Positions 24,643-37,084 of a DNA stretch of 64,000 nucleotides are shown here, piece by piece (position 1 is the stretch's first letter; each line of letters starts with the position of its first letter). Where the stretch lies: NCBI GenBank assembly GCA_949775045.1, contig OX459104.1, forward strand, positions 10,525,655 through 10,589,654. The letters are read 5' to 3'. A program made the translations under genes and the position numbers. Under the pieces are notes generated by a model, which was not told where the DNA came from, did no database searches, and saw only the letters and a list, made by a program, of their open reading frames with translations. This stretch comes from Metridium senile. Lineage: Eukaryota; Cnidaria; Anthozoa; Actiniaria; Metridiidae.

Positions 24643-27600
24643 TCAAACTTTTATCAAGACATAGGGAGGATAAGCGGTATCCTTTATGTTATCATAAGGT
24701 ACTCGTATTGTGGAATTTATACACTTAAAGCAAGCTCTAATTCCTGTGCCCCACCATTCGACAGCCTTACAGTCAACGGTACATGCATTCATACACTGTT
24801 GTTTGGTTGTAGGCTTTCCAATAAGGACACGATTAGCAATTGTGCACCAGTATGGAGTGTATTCTTTCCAAGCTAAAATAATAAAGTAACATGCACAAAT
24901 TACAAATGGTTATCTTTATCACCATCACCATCACCATCACCATCACCATCACCATCACCATCACCATCACCATCACCATCACCATCACCATCACCATCAC
25001 TATTTCCGTAGTTTCAGTGGAATATTATATCAGTTAAAGATACTATGTATATTTTTGTATTTTGTTATTTCAGATTTAATAATTATTCAAATAAATATAT
25101 ACTTACCCGTTTTCAGCTTGTACACATAGTTAGTGTTCGCTACACCAACACATACAGCATCATTGTCATCTACACACTGATTGACATAATCTGGAATACA
25201 CTTTCTTGGCTCTGCATTCCCGTGCTTATTGTAGTCACCATCTCCACTCCAACATTCACCATAGTACTGGAGACCAAAGTATTGGTGCCCTTCTTCTTTT
25301 GCTTTGGCAGCACATCGACAGGCTAGTCTGTTAAAAAAAATGAAAGTATTTCTCTGCTATTCAGTGTACAACATATTCTCCCGCAGAATATGACACCCCC
25401 CTTAAAGGGATCCTCCACTAAAAATGAACTTATATGGTGATAAAAATTATGCTGATTTCAAATATATATAAAAAAGTTTCATCAGACGATTTTTCGCGCG
25501 GAAAAAAACGGTTTAAAATGGGAGAAAAAATATTTTTGGGATCCCTGTGGCACCTTCTGATGACGTCATGTTGATCTCAACGATCCAAAAAGAAAGCTTT
25601 CTTTTCGCTGTAAAGTTAGAAAATGAAATAAAAACTTTTGTTCTTTGCTCAACTTTGCAAAATCTCCAGAGTTTCGGAAAAAAAAATTACAAACCGATTG
25701 AAAGACAAAAGTTTGGAGTAATTTTCATTTGTCATTTAATCATTTAATCATCTCAACATAGTTGGTAAAATAACAACGTACTTTGAAATACTTCGAAAGG
25801 TATTTTTTTAAGAACCCATATTCATTATTTGGAGAATTCTTGCACAATAGGATTAGGCCAGAACCATTTTCGCACGATATTTATAGTTATATTCATATAT
25901 ATTTCCCATCGTTGAGAGCAACATGACTTCATCAGAAAGTGCCACAGGGATCCCAAAAATATTTTTTCTCACTATTTAAACGGTTTTTTTTTTTCGCGCA
26001 AAAAAAACGTCTGATGAAAATTTTTGATATATATTTGAAATCAGCATAATTTTTATCATCATATAAGTTCAAGTTCATTTTTAGTGGAGGATCCCTTTAA
26101 ATAAAATAACCATCTAATAGCTTAAGTGCACTATTTATTCTAATAATGCAGTATGAAATTACTAAACCCGTGAATAAGCTATTCGCCTAATACATTTTTA
26201 GTAGAACCTAGTTCTATTTGTGCATGTATATTTGACTAGTACACATTAACAAAGAAAATACCGGTCTAGATAACCTATCATATAGTTCATTATTTATAGG
26301 ATGTTTGTTGAACCGGATTTGTTTAATATATTTCATTGTTACAATAATTGTATTACGAAATGAAGATTTTGTATAAAACTCACTGAGCTCCTTGGATGAA
26401 ATTAAATGTCCTATTTTTAATAAAATGTCCCTGGTAAAATTATTTTTTCGTTGGTAGTCCATCGAATCCTTGAATTACGATCGCGTAAACTTTTTATTAA
26501 GGTGTTCTATACATACCATGAATTACCTGTATTATTTTTAAACTCTCGGAGGGATATCAACAAACCATAATTTGGAAATTGTGAGTTCGTATTTAAAAAT
26601 TGCTTAATATGCATTAGATATACCTTATTTCGCGTATAAGAATTCAAGAAGCCAATTGCAAATTATCTTAAATTGCCTAGTTAGATTTGCAATTCTATGC
26701 TTGTAAAAAAATCATAATAATGCTATTACTATTCTGTTATCATTATTTAGGTATCAGGATACAAAATGAACCCTATATGTGCGCGAATTTAAATTAAGCG
26801 TACTCTTTCCGTCTTAACTCAGTAAAAGTATATATTTTCCGAAGCTGAATAAATTTAGTTTTCCGTGGAGAAGTTTGATTTTAATGACTTTTAAAATTTC
26901 AGACGTTTAATTAGCTAAGAAATGAAATTTGACCTTATTCAAAATAGATCAATTTTAATTTAACGTCAAACTTTAGCAATGACTTTTTGAGTGTTGTTCG
27001 ACACAAAACAGATTTTAACTCGTAAGTTGAGTTAATCAAAAATCGTGGACAACGTTTTTAAAGTAACTAGACGCTCTCAGAGCGTGTACTCGATGGGTGG
27101 TAATTTCTTGGTTAAGTTTAGTAATTCGGTAATATAAAAGGTCAAAAAATCAACACAGGGATTCCAAAATCACGAATTTCCGAAAACCCACACAAACAAG
27201 ATAACCAAGAAAAAAGAATCCTAGATAAAAACCTAGATACCCAAAGAACGTCAAAGAAATAACTGTATCGGTAAAGTGCATGTTTATACTGTCACTATGC
27301 AAGAGTTCGTAAGTTAGTTGCTTGGATAGATGACCTTATCGACCTTATCAGGCATAACAGATCACCAAGGTTAAGCTCAGTTGCATAAGGCTAGTACTTG
27401 CATGGGTGACCGAGTTGACATCCCACAAATTACCGATTGTTTCGTCCAGAAAAAATTATCGGAACTCTTGTCTCACGTTTATATATATATATTGATAACA
27501 TTGGCTTATTTATATTGACACTTGTTAACTGCATAACCTTATCTAAAATATCACAGTCTCAAAATCCTACTATCTACTAAAGTTTCTGCAGATGACATAG

Positions 27601-30600
27601 CATATTTATTACGCGGTAAAACTGTTTGTATGGTCCACAATAAGCTACAATACAATACAAATGCTTAAAGGAATCAATATAATCACAATAAAGCTAATAA
27701 TATATCAAGAAGAAATAATTGCTGTTACTTTGATCGCTTGAGTGGCAAGTTTGTGTTTCCAACATGACGGCTTTCATGACGTTCTTGCTTAATTATTTTC
27801 ATAACAACAGGATTCTTGTTTTCTCCATCATCATAGTGCTTGGATGCTGAACAGTTGTTTGTTATGTCACAGTGTTCTGTATTTGTTTTTGTATTTGTAC
27901 ATTTATTCAAGATTTCAGTGCATAGTTTGCTCATAGATTTCTGTGCATTATTTGCTCATAGATTTGCTGTGATTTCCTTCGAGTTCGCGGAACGACCCAG
28001 ATTGAAAAGTACGCTCGTCTTCTGCTCTTGGCGGTGTGGATCTACCTCGAACGGTGTGCGTTTTTAGGTGGATCAAGCGTTTTTGGCAGAACTGGAAGCA
28101 TCTTTGTCGACGAAGACTATAAAAACTCTTTGAAGTACAACTACGACAACACTCTCACAGCAAGAAATCGTCGAAGAACGAGGGCGATTATTAAACATTT
28201 GGATTGGGATACCTGTGGGACTGCAGCGCATGCGTATTAACTTGTAGCGTAAGAAAAAGAATGAAGCAAACAGCATTTTATAAATTTATCTTCCAGGTAC
28301 CTGAACGAAACTGAGACAGATTTGTTGAAGAAAGGACTTAATTTTGCAATAACTCCCGCCCGCATTCCTGCGGCGGAAATTATTTCAAAAGTAGAGTCTT
28401 CCATCCGAAACCTCGATGCCGAAACAGCCGACACCATCCGCCGAAGTGTTAACACCATCCTTCAAAGAGCCGAGCCACCAAAGAGTAATATCCCAAAAGA
28501 CATGCGAGCCGCCCTCCGATCTTTGAAAGAAGACCGCTCTATTATGATCTTACCGGCAGACAAAGGCCGCGCCTCCGTTGTCTTGGACGCCGATAATTAT
28601 CATAATAAGATGTTTTCTTTGATTGATTCCGGTCCTTATAAGATCATACAAAAAGACCCTACCGACCGCCTTTGCCGAAAACTTACTGACATGTTACTCG
28701 CTCTTAAACGAAACGACTGCCTCGATGAGACGACCTACAAGCAGCTAAGACCACAACACAAGCAGCCACCAAGGATTTACGGTTTGCCAAAGATCCATAA
28801 ACCTAATATACCTCTACGTCCTATTGTCTCTTGTGTAAACACCTTTGCCTATAATCTTTCAGCGTACTTATCTAGTATCTTGTCTCCTTTAACAGGTCGA
28901 TCCGTCTACACTGTCAAGAACTCAGCAAATTTTGTTCAGCAGATCAGAACTATTACCATCTCAGACCACGAAGCTATGGTTTCTTTTGATGTTGAGTCAA
29001 AGAGATGTAAGACTGGCCCGTACCGAGACCTCAGCCGTAGCCGAACATGCCCACAAGACCGGACACAACCTGAGCTGGAAAGACGTCAAATACATCGACC
29101 AAGAGGTACATTGGCACACACGCAGAGTCAAGGAAGCCATTCAGATCCGACTACACCCTAACAACATCAATAGGGATTGCGGCATCGATCTACCGGAAGC
29201 GTGGATGCCAACAATCAAGAAGCATGCTGGGACATCACGCGTCAGCCAATCACAGCGCCGATAATCCGACGAAAAGTATATAAGACAACCATCATCCAGT
29301 CTACACCATCGCCTGATGAAGACTAGCAGATTGCAGTCGAAACGTCGCGGTATTTCTACCAATGACCTCAATCGTGAGACAATTGATTAAGTATCCTTTT
29401 AATTAGCATTTTATAACTCGATGGGACCACAGGTAACCCATCGAGTAAAGAGTTTTTCTGTAAGTGCTGAAAATTCATTTAAATCCATTTAAATCGTCTT
29501 GACATCGAACTCTTTAAAGTTACGGAGTTGGTTTAAAAAAGAAGGCGAGATAAAAACACTTGTTTGTAACAGTTTCCGGTCTTTATTTATTTACGGATTT
29601 TCTTTTCTTTTAATTTTTAATTTTTTTGATTTGAAATAATAGATTACGATATTATCTTTCCGAAGATACCAAAAACGTAATTTCGTCAAAACAGGACCGA
29701 AATTTGTATCCTGATACCTTAAATGATACCTTGATGTGCAATACGAGAGCTTTGTAGATTTCATGTCATCTTTTTTTGTTACATCAATTACTTATTTATC
29801 AAGCAAGCTTACCCAGAAATGGATCCTGTGAAATTGTTCCAGTCGATTCGGTGGCCGTCATAAGTAGGATTTGTTATGTCCCTTTCATTGAGAAGCTCTG
29901 AAGGTAATGCTCGGTCCTTGTGAACATCTTTATAGCAACCAACCTTTTCGTAGCCCGTGTCACATTTGTCATATTGTTCCCAGGCTGAAAAACAAAGTAC
30001 ATTTAACAATTATTGTCTGAGCTAAATATATACCGACAAGATAAAAGAGGGGCTAGAATTGATTGAGTGGAGGATGGGGTCAGTATTCTTTAATTAGCAA
30101 TTCACCGTAAATAAAGACAGAGTTTATAACACATAATCTTCTCACAACTTACAGTCGTTATAAACAACCAGCATTTACTCACTCTATTGTCCTCTTCACA
30201 GTTTCCATGTGCCATCTAGAACAAAGCCGCACCTTTGCATTGAAGGGAGACGAACACCAACCTTTCAAGATGGCGCAGGAAACTGTAAAGGTGACTATTA
30301 ACTATGATTTATATGACATAGTAATCTGTCATGTGAATGGATATTTATACCATAATCATTTTTAAAGACCAATGCTCACTTACCGGCGCCACGCACCGCG
30401 CTGACAAAATTCAAACGCAAAATTTGAACGCATTTAAATCTAAACTAAGTCATTCTTATTAAAATCATCATTAGACTATGGATTTTTTTTATTCAAAGTC
30501 TTTAGAAACGGCACAAAAGGCAGGATATGGCACTCAATGCTAACCTGTTGCGTGTTGATGTAAAAGGACAATCGTTAAAACCAACGACTTTATGAATGTC

Positions 30601-30605
30601 TCCAT
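24643..30605 (-). CDS. Secreted Cys-rich protein, WSC-like plus apple/PAN-like modules (paralog 2)
   Basis: Exons at 30605-30545, 29984-29813, 25327-25107 and 24872-24643 join in the same phases as paralog 1 to give 227 residues, one codon longer because of an extra Asp before YNKHG in exon 3. The signal peptide is METFIKSLVLTIVLLHQHAT. All cysteines of paralog 1 are kept. Most changes fall in the last exon (TIANRVLIGKPTTKQQCMNAC, GIRACFKC and the C-terminal tail), while the final PPYVLIKV is identical. Both reading frames are intact, so both may be functional. An AATAAA is at 24594-24589, about 50 nt past the stop. Its 4.5-kb intron 2 contains a TTAA foldback element, a 5S-like fragment and a Penelope-like element. 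The substrate or partner is unknown. Confidence 0.85.
24917..25002. repeat. (CACCAT)n microsatellite in intron 3 of paralog 2
   Basis: About 13 units at the position equivalent to the longer repeat in paralog 1. Confidence 0.95.
25402..26100. mobile_element. 699-bp TTAA-flanked foldback element
   Basis: It begins TTAAAGGGATCC and ends GGATCCCTTTAA. About 190 bp at each end are imperfect inverted repeats (shared GGATCCCTGTGGC or GGGATCCCAAAAATATTTTT in opposite orientation). No coding capacity of note. It lies in intron 2 of paralog 2 and is absent at the matching place after exon 3 of paralog 1. The TTAA flanks fit a piggyBac-superfamily MITE. Confidence 0.8.
26350..26710. repeat. Duplicated intron block, paralog 2
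   Basis: Counterpart of 7310-7690 in the same intron of paralog 1. The stretch from 26710 to 27330 shows nothing recognisable. Confidence 0.6.
27340..27430 (+). repeat. 5S rRNA-derived fragment (SINE head or pseudogene)
   Basis: GATCACCAAGGTTAAGC followed by GCTAGTACTTGCATGGGTGACC reproduces the central and 3' internal control elements of 5S rRNA (box A, intermediate element and box C) with scattered changes. The 5' third is not recognisable and the terminal stem is not formed. It is not a working 5S gene; a 5S-derived SINE (SINE3 type) or a dispersed pseudogene are the options. Confidence 0.7.
28028..29270 (+). pseudogene. Penelope-like retroelement with internal deletion
   Basis: From about 28290 the frame reads LLKKGLNFAITPARIP, then LPADKGRASVVLDADNYHNK, IYGLPKIHKP and LRPIVSCVNT, and then MVSFDVES near 29000. 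These are the N-terminal and early reverse-transcriptase motifs of Penelope-like elements. Directly after, in another frame, it reads VRLARTETSAVAEHAHKTGH and INRDCGIDLPEAW, the C-terminal part of the GIY-YIG endonuclease domain, ending at a stop near 29264. The catalytic YxDD region and the GIY-YIG core are missing, so an internal deletion joined the two parts out of frame near 29000. A separate ORF at 28028-28240 may be 5' element sequence, with an acceptor-like TTATCTTCCAG at 28281-28291 that could reflect an intron. Located in intron 2 of paralog 2, antisense to it. Confidence 0.85.
29313..29346 (+). ncRNA. Hammerhead-like motif at the 3' end of the Penelope-like element
   Basis: CTGATGA (29313-29319), a hairpin with GACT/AGTC, then GAAACGTC (29339-29346). 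Penelope-like elements are known to carry hammerhead ribozyme motifs. Here one extra base separates CTGATGA from the stem, so the fit to the canonical core is imperfect and activity is uncertain. The same architecture is found 3' of the second Penelope fragment. Confidence 0.4.
29417..29445. other. Perfect 9-bp hairpin
   Basis: CTCGATGGG and CCCATCGAG are separated by 11 bases, just past the Penelope-like element. It may mark the element end. Role unknown. Confidence 0.5.
30190..30300. repeat. Inverted pair of the CKGPTTFQDGAGNC-like motif, paralog 2
   Basis: Same arrangement and intron as 10620-10745. The plus-strand arm reads PTFQDGAGNCKGDY then a stop. The minus-strand arm reads CKGAALF, a stop, then GNCEEDN. 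Both copies of the gene share it, so it predates the duplication. Confidence 0.5.
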
Positions 30606-30699
30606 ATTGACCTGGCACGGTTTGTCGAAGACTTCTATAAAAAAAAATGCCAACAGCTAGTTAGCCAGCGCATTTGATTGACAAGAATCTCTCAGTCGT

Positions 30700-31940
30700 G
30701 ATTAATATTTATATGAGTAAAACTTAATTGAGGGACCTTTCTGAAGCACGAGTAGATATGAAGGAATATTGCAACTGTCTGCGGTATCGAAATCCAAAGC
30801 TTCAACAAAAAATCTAAAATGGCCTAAAAGTAACCACATTTAAAACGTTCGCTAGCTATTAAATTGTATCTGACATTTTTAAAATTTTAACATGAAATAT
30901 CTTTAATTCAGGATCGATAATTCAAATACACATGAAAAAAGTTTATATATAATTAACACATGAAAATTCTTAAAATGATATACATCATTTGATTTGATTT
31001 AAGTTGTAAAAAAAAGATAGAACTAGTAATATATACATTATTGAAGAAAAACCTACCTTAGGATTATAGAGTTGCTTTCCTTGTTACTTGTTTGAAGTCG
31101 GGCCAATAATGATTTTGTATAGGAGAAGTATTCTTTTATAAAAGCCATTATAAAAAGAATAATTTGCTAATTGCTTTTCAAATAATGATTTTGTAAATTT
31201 AAGGAGAAGTATTATTTTATAAAAGCCATTATCAAACGATTAATTTGCTAATAGCTTTTCATTTTTGTTTTGCAAAACATAAACATCTCAAGTTGTCATG
31301 GCAACTAAAGTGTTCGCTAGAATTAATGCGCATGCAACTACATTTTAAAATCATACTCTAGAAAAAATCCTCGATCAACGTTCGAAGTAGCAAAATACGT
31401 TATACATAGCAAAACATTATTACAAAAGTAGACATAAAATGTTTCAAATGGTTTTGTAAAAGCATTTTTTTCTTTTCAACAATCGTTCAAACAAACATGG
31501 AAAACCCTTTTTTTCCTGTTGGCTGGGTTACCCTCGTATAAGGACCATGTTTAAAAGAGCTGAATTCAACAAGTGGATCAATACGAAATATCCACGGCCA
31601 GCCAAACTTGTAATGGCAAATAAGCTCTGAACAATCCACCTTTTCTTACTAAAAAGAAGCTAAAGGCTAATTTGCATACGATCACGTGGTATAAATGTCG
31701 CTTTGCGATTGGTTCAAACGAAAGTTAGGACAACTCTAGGTTTGGAAGTCGCTCATATAGAGAAATTTGTAAAGTTCGGATTGTCTCGTTATTAAAATGG
31801 TTAAATATTGCTCTGTTAGGAAAGCACATATATACCGAAATCTAAACATTAGATAGAGACTAAAGCTATCAATGAAAAAGTAAGGACTTTCCACGTGAAA
31901 TTCGGCAATATTGTGTGGAAATCAAAATAATGTCAAAGTC
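30700..31940. other. Intergenic, partly duplicated 5' flank
   Basis: 30960-31130 resembles 12400-12600 upstream of paralog 1, and a ~60-bp unit (GATTTTGTA...GAAGTATT) is repeated at about 31110 and 31188. The rest is unrecognised. Confidence 0.4.
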
Positions 31941-31949
31941 AAAGTCAAA

Positions 31950-33672
31950 GGTGGAGGATCTCTGATAACTTTTATGATCGGAAATAATATTTCATCATGG
32001 AACTTTCAGTTTCTGTTCAACTTAAGGTATGAGGACTGGTTATGGACAACTCTCTGCTCAATTTTTTTTCCTTCTTCTATAAGTTAAATTGTGATATTCT
32101 CTAACATTAAATTAATTAATTAAATTAATCTTTAATTAAAAAAAATGCCGTTTTTACTTTCCAATTTCTCTAAATTGCTGATAATAAAATTGGTGATCAA
32201 CACTTGACCGGAACTATCATATCAACAGCTTATTAGCTATCTGTCATCGAAAGCTGGTTGCCAGGCAACAATATGAGCCCCATGTGATTTCATACTTGAA
32301 TGTCGTTCATGTTTACTCACAAAATCAAGAATCTTACTCTAATATCTTCTACGCGAAAATCAAAAAACTTTTAATAATCTCTGTCATATTCATGGTGTAG
32401 ATTCTCGTATAGTCCATTAAGATTCTTTAATGGCTTCTCGATCGCATAGTTTATAGAGGGGATTGGTTAGGAAACCTTTTGTTGTACTTCTTTGTTTGCA
32501 TTTCGAAGTTGAACCGGTCTTGACCGTGCACAACTTTTTGTTTATGGCCATTCAAAATTGCAAAATAAGTCAATATAACTTTTTCCATGAGATTATTGTA
32601 AGGAATATTGTAATATTTGTTCTAAATCTTTGAGTATTTTGAAGCAACAGCCAAAATAATGATTTTTGGTCTGTTCACTCAGACGTATTCAATATTGCTA
32701 AAACAATTGCGAAACAAAAAATTATGCTCTGTCACGCTTGAAAAAAAGTGTACAAAAACATACAACAAAGGGCTTCCTAACCATTTCCCTCTACTAACTA
32801 TGCTTCTCGAGAGTGAGGATCGTCTTCTTTGTTATCGGCAAAACCAAAGAAACCGTTCCCGCTCGAAGGACGAAAATCTCTCGCAGAAAGCGATCAAGGC
32901 TCTTATTATGCTCAGGAAACCATTCGCTCAAATTTTAACAGATTGCAACTTAACTTCGCAATTTTGTAGAACGATGTTTCAAACGTGAGACGGTGTCTGC
33001 GATTTCCTATTTTTTTATTTTGTTAAAAAGATATCACTTCGTTAGTAAGAAAATACATTAAAATATCAATTGTCGATGTTTGAGATCTCGTAGCAACTGA
33101 TCTAAGATAGATATTAAAAAAATCCCTGGAACCGTTTTGGAGATTAACTTCTCGTTCGTGCAAAGACGGTAATTTGTAAAGGGCTGTGATTTTTCAAACA
33201 GAGGACACTCAAATCGCACTAAACTCTACATATCTTTTTAATTTCGCAATTTAAGTTATGGACAATTCGAAAATGTTTCCTAAAATTACATTTATTCACC
33301 TATCAGATAATATATACTTTTATAACAAAATATTGTAAAGCTTGAGCACAATTTGAGGTCGCGCACATACGGGTCCATAACCAGTCCTAATACCTTAAAA
33401 ATATGGAAATTGCGAGTCATATACTTGTATAACTTGTTGCTTTCTGCGAATGCGTAAAATATACATTTGGTTTGTTCAACCATTGCTATTGTAAACATCA
33501 GAGTTAGCATTATTAAAAGCAAACATTATTTGAGTTTGTCCCATTTTTTTAGTTTTCTTACGCAGTGAAGAAAAGTAGGAATGATAACAATTTTTTGTTT
33601 TGATTTTCAGTCAAAGTATCCATCGATTATTTGTTATATTATCTATCATACTACTACAAACCTTTAAAATCA
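31950..33672 (-). repeat. Inverted R1 copy split by a transposon
   Basis: The left piece (to 32021) and the right piece (from 33395) are consecutive parts of an R1 unit in reverse orientation: AGTTTCTGTTCAACTTA... and ...GCGAGTCATA, then AAACCTTTAAAAT at the end. They are separated by the TTAA element at 32026-33394. Confidence 0.75.
32026..33394. mobile_element. 1369-bp TTAA-flanked TIR element
   Basis: The ends GGTATGAGGACTGGTTATGG and GGTATTAGGACTGGTTATGG (inverted; 22-bp TIR with one mismatch) are bordered by TTAA at 32022-32025 and 33395-33398. It interrupts an R1 repeat exactly at a TTA(A) present in intact R1 copies. A 109-residue ORF at 32659-32988 does not resemble a transposase, so the element is non-autonomous. 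Confidence 0.8.
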
Positions 33673-33679
33673 TTTAAAA

Positions 33680-34550
33680 ATCGTAGACGCTCAATGAGCG
33701 CATGTGGCTACTGAATAGAAATAGAAACGAAAAGTAAATATAAACACTTGCAAGTTATAGGTTATAAATTAGTTGAAGTATGAAATTTTGGACGTGAATT
33801 TGCTTTTATGGAAAAGTTAGTCTTTAGGTAGTGATATATGTCAATGAATTGTTTGCATATTGAATGACTGGTAGCCCAAGCATTTTGAGGTTTTTGAATA
33901 CAATATTTTTTTAAAGAAATAATCTTACTTTAATAAAACTTCCATTTCTAACATAGAATGTATTTTCGTGTTTTGATGTTTGTCACGAGTTTTTCATAAC
34001 TTACTTTCATAAATCATAAATGACAAGCTTGGACACTCTAGAGCCAAAATCACTTCAAATACCGGCCACTTCAGACGCTTTTGTTTCCACGAAAAACAAT
34101 TGCGATGAGAATATTAGTTCGCAGAGCCATGAAGGGGTTGTAATCAATCCATGCTAATTACTTCGAACCGGCACTTCAAATATCGGCCACTTTAAACGCT
34201 TTTTTTCCACGAAAAACATCTGCGATTAGAATATTACTTCGCAGAGCCATGAAGAGGTTGTTCAGCAACCAATCCATGCTAATTTCTTCGAAACAGCTAA
34301 CGGTATTGAGTCGTAAGCTCTCTCAACGTTCGCCAAAACGACTGCACAAAACGCCATTTTAAAAGCCGCTGGAAACGATTGCAAAATTAAAATCTACTGG
34401 GAAGGATGTGAGTCAACTGACTCTATCATTGATCAACAAGTAAAAAACCATTCCATTCATGGTATTATTATAAACCATAATGGTTTTTCTGTATAAACCA
34501 TTTATAAAAAAAACAGTAATGGTAAAATGAATTATATTATTAAAATACCC
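33680..34550. other. Intergenic with a short direct repeat
   Basis: A segment with CGGCCACTTCAGACGCTTTT (about 34062) is repeated 120 bp on (34183-34285), both containing TTCGCAGAGCCATGAAG. No gene recognised. Confidence 0.45.
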
Positions 34551-34553
34551 ATT

Positions 34554-36925
34554 AAGGTAGTTCCGGATACTTGGATTTCTTAAATGAATGTTTTTAGAAA
34601 TCCTGTCATTTATAGATCATTGTTAGGCAAGTCAAAAAACGTGAAAAAATATTGGGGTCACCGTATTGGTTATAGAGTTTTATAATATAGTTTGATTATA
34701 ACGCGCGCTCTGATTGGTCCAAAACCGTGGTTTATTACACCGATAAACCACGGTTTTGGAGAGTTTCGAAGGAACAGCGAAAAAGTTGTTGTTTGCTCCC
34801 TGTTCACTTTTGAAAAATGGCGTTCAAAATGTCGAGTAAATATTTTCTTTTTGTTAAAAAGCTGATATAAACAAATTAAAAACAACAAAAACACTCAATG
34901 CGTCACATAAACAGAACAGGTAGTTCTAAAAGTCACTTTTATTGTTGAATAAGAGCGAAAAAAGATCAAAAAAGTTTATATTTGACAGTTTTGTTTTTGA
35001 ATTAAAAAGAAAGAGTATATTTTTAAATGTATTATTAAAATACGCTACGCTGGAGGCATAAAATACTCGTAGACGTTACAAAACAGCAAGAAAAATGTAC
35101 AAAAAAGCAGCTTAATTAGGTTATTGATGTCAAAGGATAAAGTAAGATATCTGTTTAGTGAAGAAAGTGAAGTTAAATTTCACAATGCAAACCAAGCGAA
35201 TGACACGGCATCCAACGGACAAAGCTAGTTTAGCACTCAAATTATCCACTTGAATAAATAACTTGCAAAAACCGATGCTTTACGATATAACTATAGTCAA
35301 TATCTTAAGTATTCATCAATGCATTTATTTAATAACTGACCAACGGCGAATACATCTTTTTTTGTTCAAAGCAGGATTACCTGACTATCATGGCGATTTC
35401 TGTTCGTCCGAATTTAGCGGTGAATCTAACTTGATTGAAAAATGTCCAAGCAATCCTCAACTCAAACCAGCCACATAATTTCGATGTCAGTAGTGAGTAA
35501 ATATCATCTGCTTGAGGTTAAACGATGTCTAGATTTGTTTGTTAGTCAATAAATCCTTCATTATTACGACCAAAATCATCGGGGATTTCCCAACAAGAAT
35601 CGGCCAACAAACATGTTATTGACAACAAACTCGATCGTTTCATTAGCTTTCAAGCTACATTGATCCATAGAGCTTTGATTTGAGGCATTCTCCACTTGTA
35701 TCTACCATATTCTCACAAAAGTTTTAAAAAGAATGTAATATTTTCATGAAAACATAAACTGCAGAATATAATTTTGTAGCTTTGAAAGTTGTGAAAGATT
35801 TGTACATTTGTGCTTATAACAAGCGATTTGATTGGATGGTTGAGAATTCTCAGGAGAATTGATTTGTTCATCAGCAAAATGAAAAAAAATAACTTCTTTA
35901 AATTTGTTTTTATTTCGTTTTTGAAACACTTTCTATATTATAAAAGCAATAAACGAGCAATTTCCGTGGTTTATCGGTGTAATAAACCACTTGGGATGTT
36001 GGGAGAACACTCAAAAAGGCCGAACATCTCTCGCCAAGAGGCTCGAGATTTTCTTAGGCCTTTTTTCGTGTTCTCCCAACATCCCGCGTGGTTTATTACA
36101 CCGATAAACCACGGAAATCGCTCGTTTATTGCTTCAATAAGATATAGTAAAAGTAGGTATTTGCGATAATTTGCTCAAAAGTACCTATTCAAAGTAGTCA
36201 AGGAAATGCCAACGTATTCTGCTAGGAAAAGCATCAGATTATATCAAACGATAGATCTACGGGTTATCTAACATTTCCTGCCATAAAAATCATTGAAACA
36301 TTTCCAATATGGGTATAAATGAACCATAGAAGCACAATTCCACTCAAATTACGCACCCTACATGTGTATAGCATTTGTAAAATTTCAGAAAATCAAAAAA
36401 ATGAATATTTTATTTTTTATTCTAAATCGTAAGAATAGTAAATGCAGTCTTGAATAAAAAGAAACAAATTGGGGGTCACCGTATTAATAGGCGAGTTATA
36501 AGCGACCGAATCCATTTTTTTGTCAAAAAACACGGTAACGGCCCGCGCGGGACTGGGTTCTAGTACTTTAAACATCTGCTTGAAACTTGTCAAATTATCC
36601 TTGTCATCTCCAGAAACCCTAAAACCTATTTTGCATTAGTTTTACGACTAAAGACGTCAAAATTATATTTTATCTATTCATTTTTACAAAGTTGTAAATT
36701 TCTTGTTTTGAGACAAAACAGTGACCATGTCAGATGCAAATCTGAGAATGTTTCGAAAAATGTCCCATTTTACCTCCAAAGTTGCATGAAATGACATAAT
36801 ACTTTCTTAAGTTATAGATAAGGATTCAAATTAATATATTATTTAGATGAATTTTCAAAAAACGCAAATAAATGATTGAAAACGAGATGCATGAATTGGA
36901 TGCACAGTAGCAAGAGTCCGGAACT
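34554..36925. mobile_element. Candidate TTAA-flanked element with internal foldback
   Basis: The left boundary TTAAGGTAGTTCCGGATACT and the right boundary (inverted) TTAATGGGAAGTTCCGGACT are similar but not identical, so the ends are less certain than in the other TTAA elements. The interior holds a 41-bp palindrome (CCAAAACCGTGGTTTAT, 34719-34759) and a foldback at 35946-36132. Part of the interior (34681 to about 35480) recurs at 38296-38438 and 39467-39990. Only weak ORFs. Confidence 0.4.
35946..36132. mobile_element. 187-bp foldback with 65-bp arms
   Basis: The left arm, starting GCAATAAACGAGCAATTTCC, and the right arm are inverted copies with about three mismatches, separated by 57 bp. 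The arms contain the same CCGTGGTTTATCGG sequence as the palindromes at 34719 and 38330, so they belong to one family. Confidence 0.75.
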
Positions 36926-37084
36926 TCCCATTAATGGTTATATTAAAAACCATTACTGTACTTAACGGGAAAAAACATGAATGGAAATTGAAAAACAGTA
37001 ATGTATTTTCCCTCCATCAATAACAATAATTCATAATAACTATATGTTACTTTAACCTTTCAATTTTAATGAACTTTGTCGAGC

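Noticed and set aside
32659..32988. 109-residue ORF inside the TTAA element as a transposase remnant
   Set aside because: No DDE-type motif or similarity that I can recognise.
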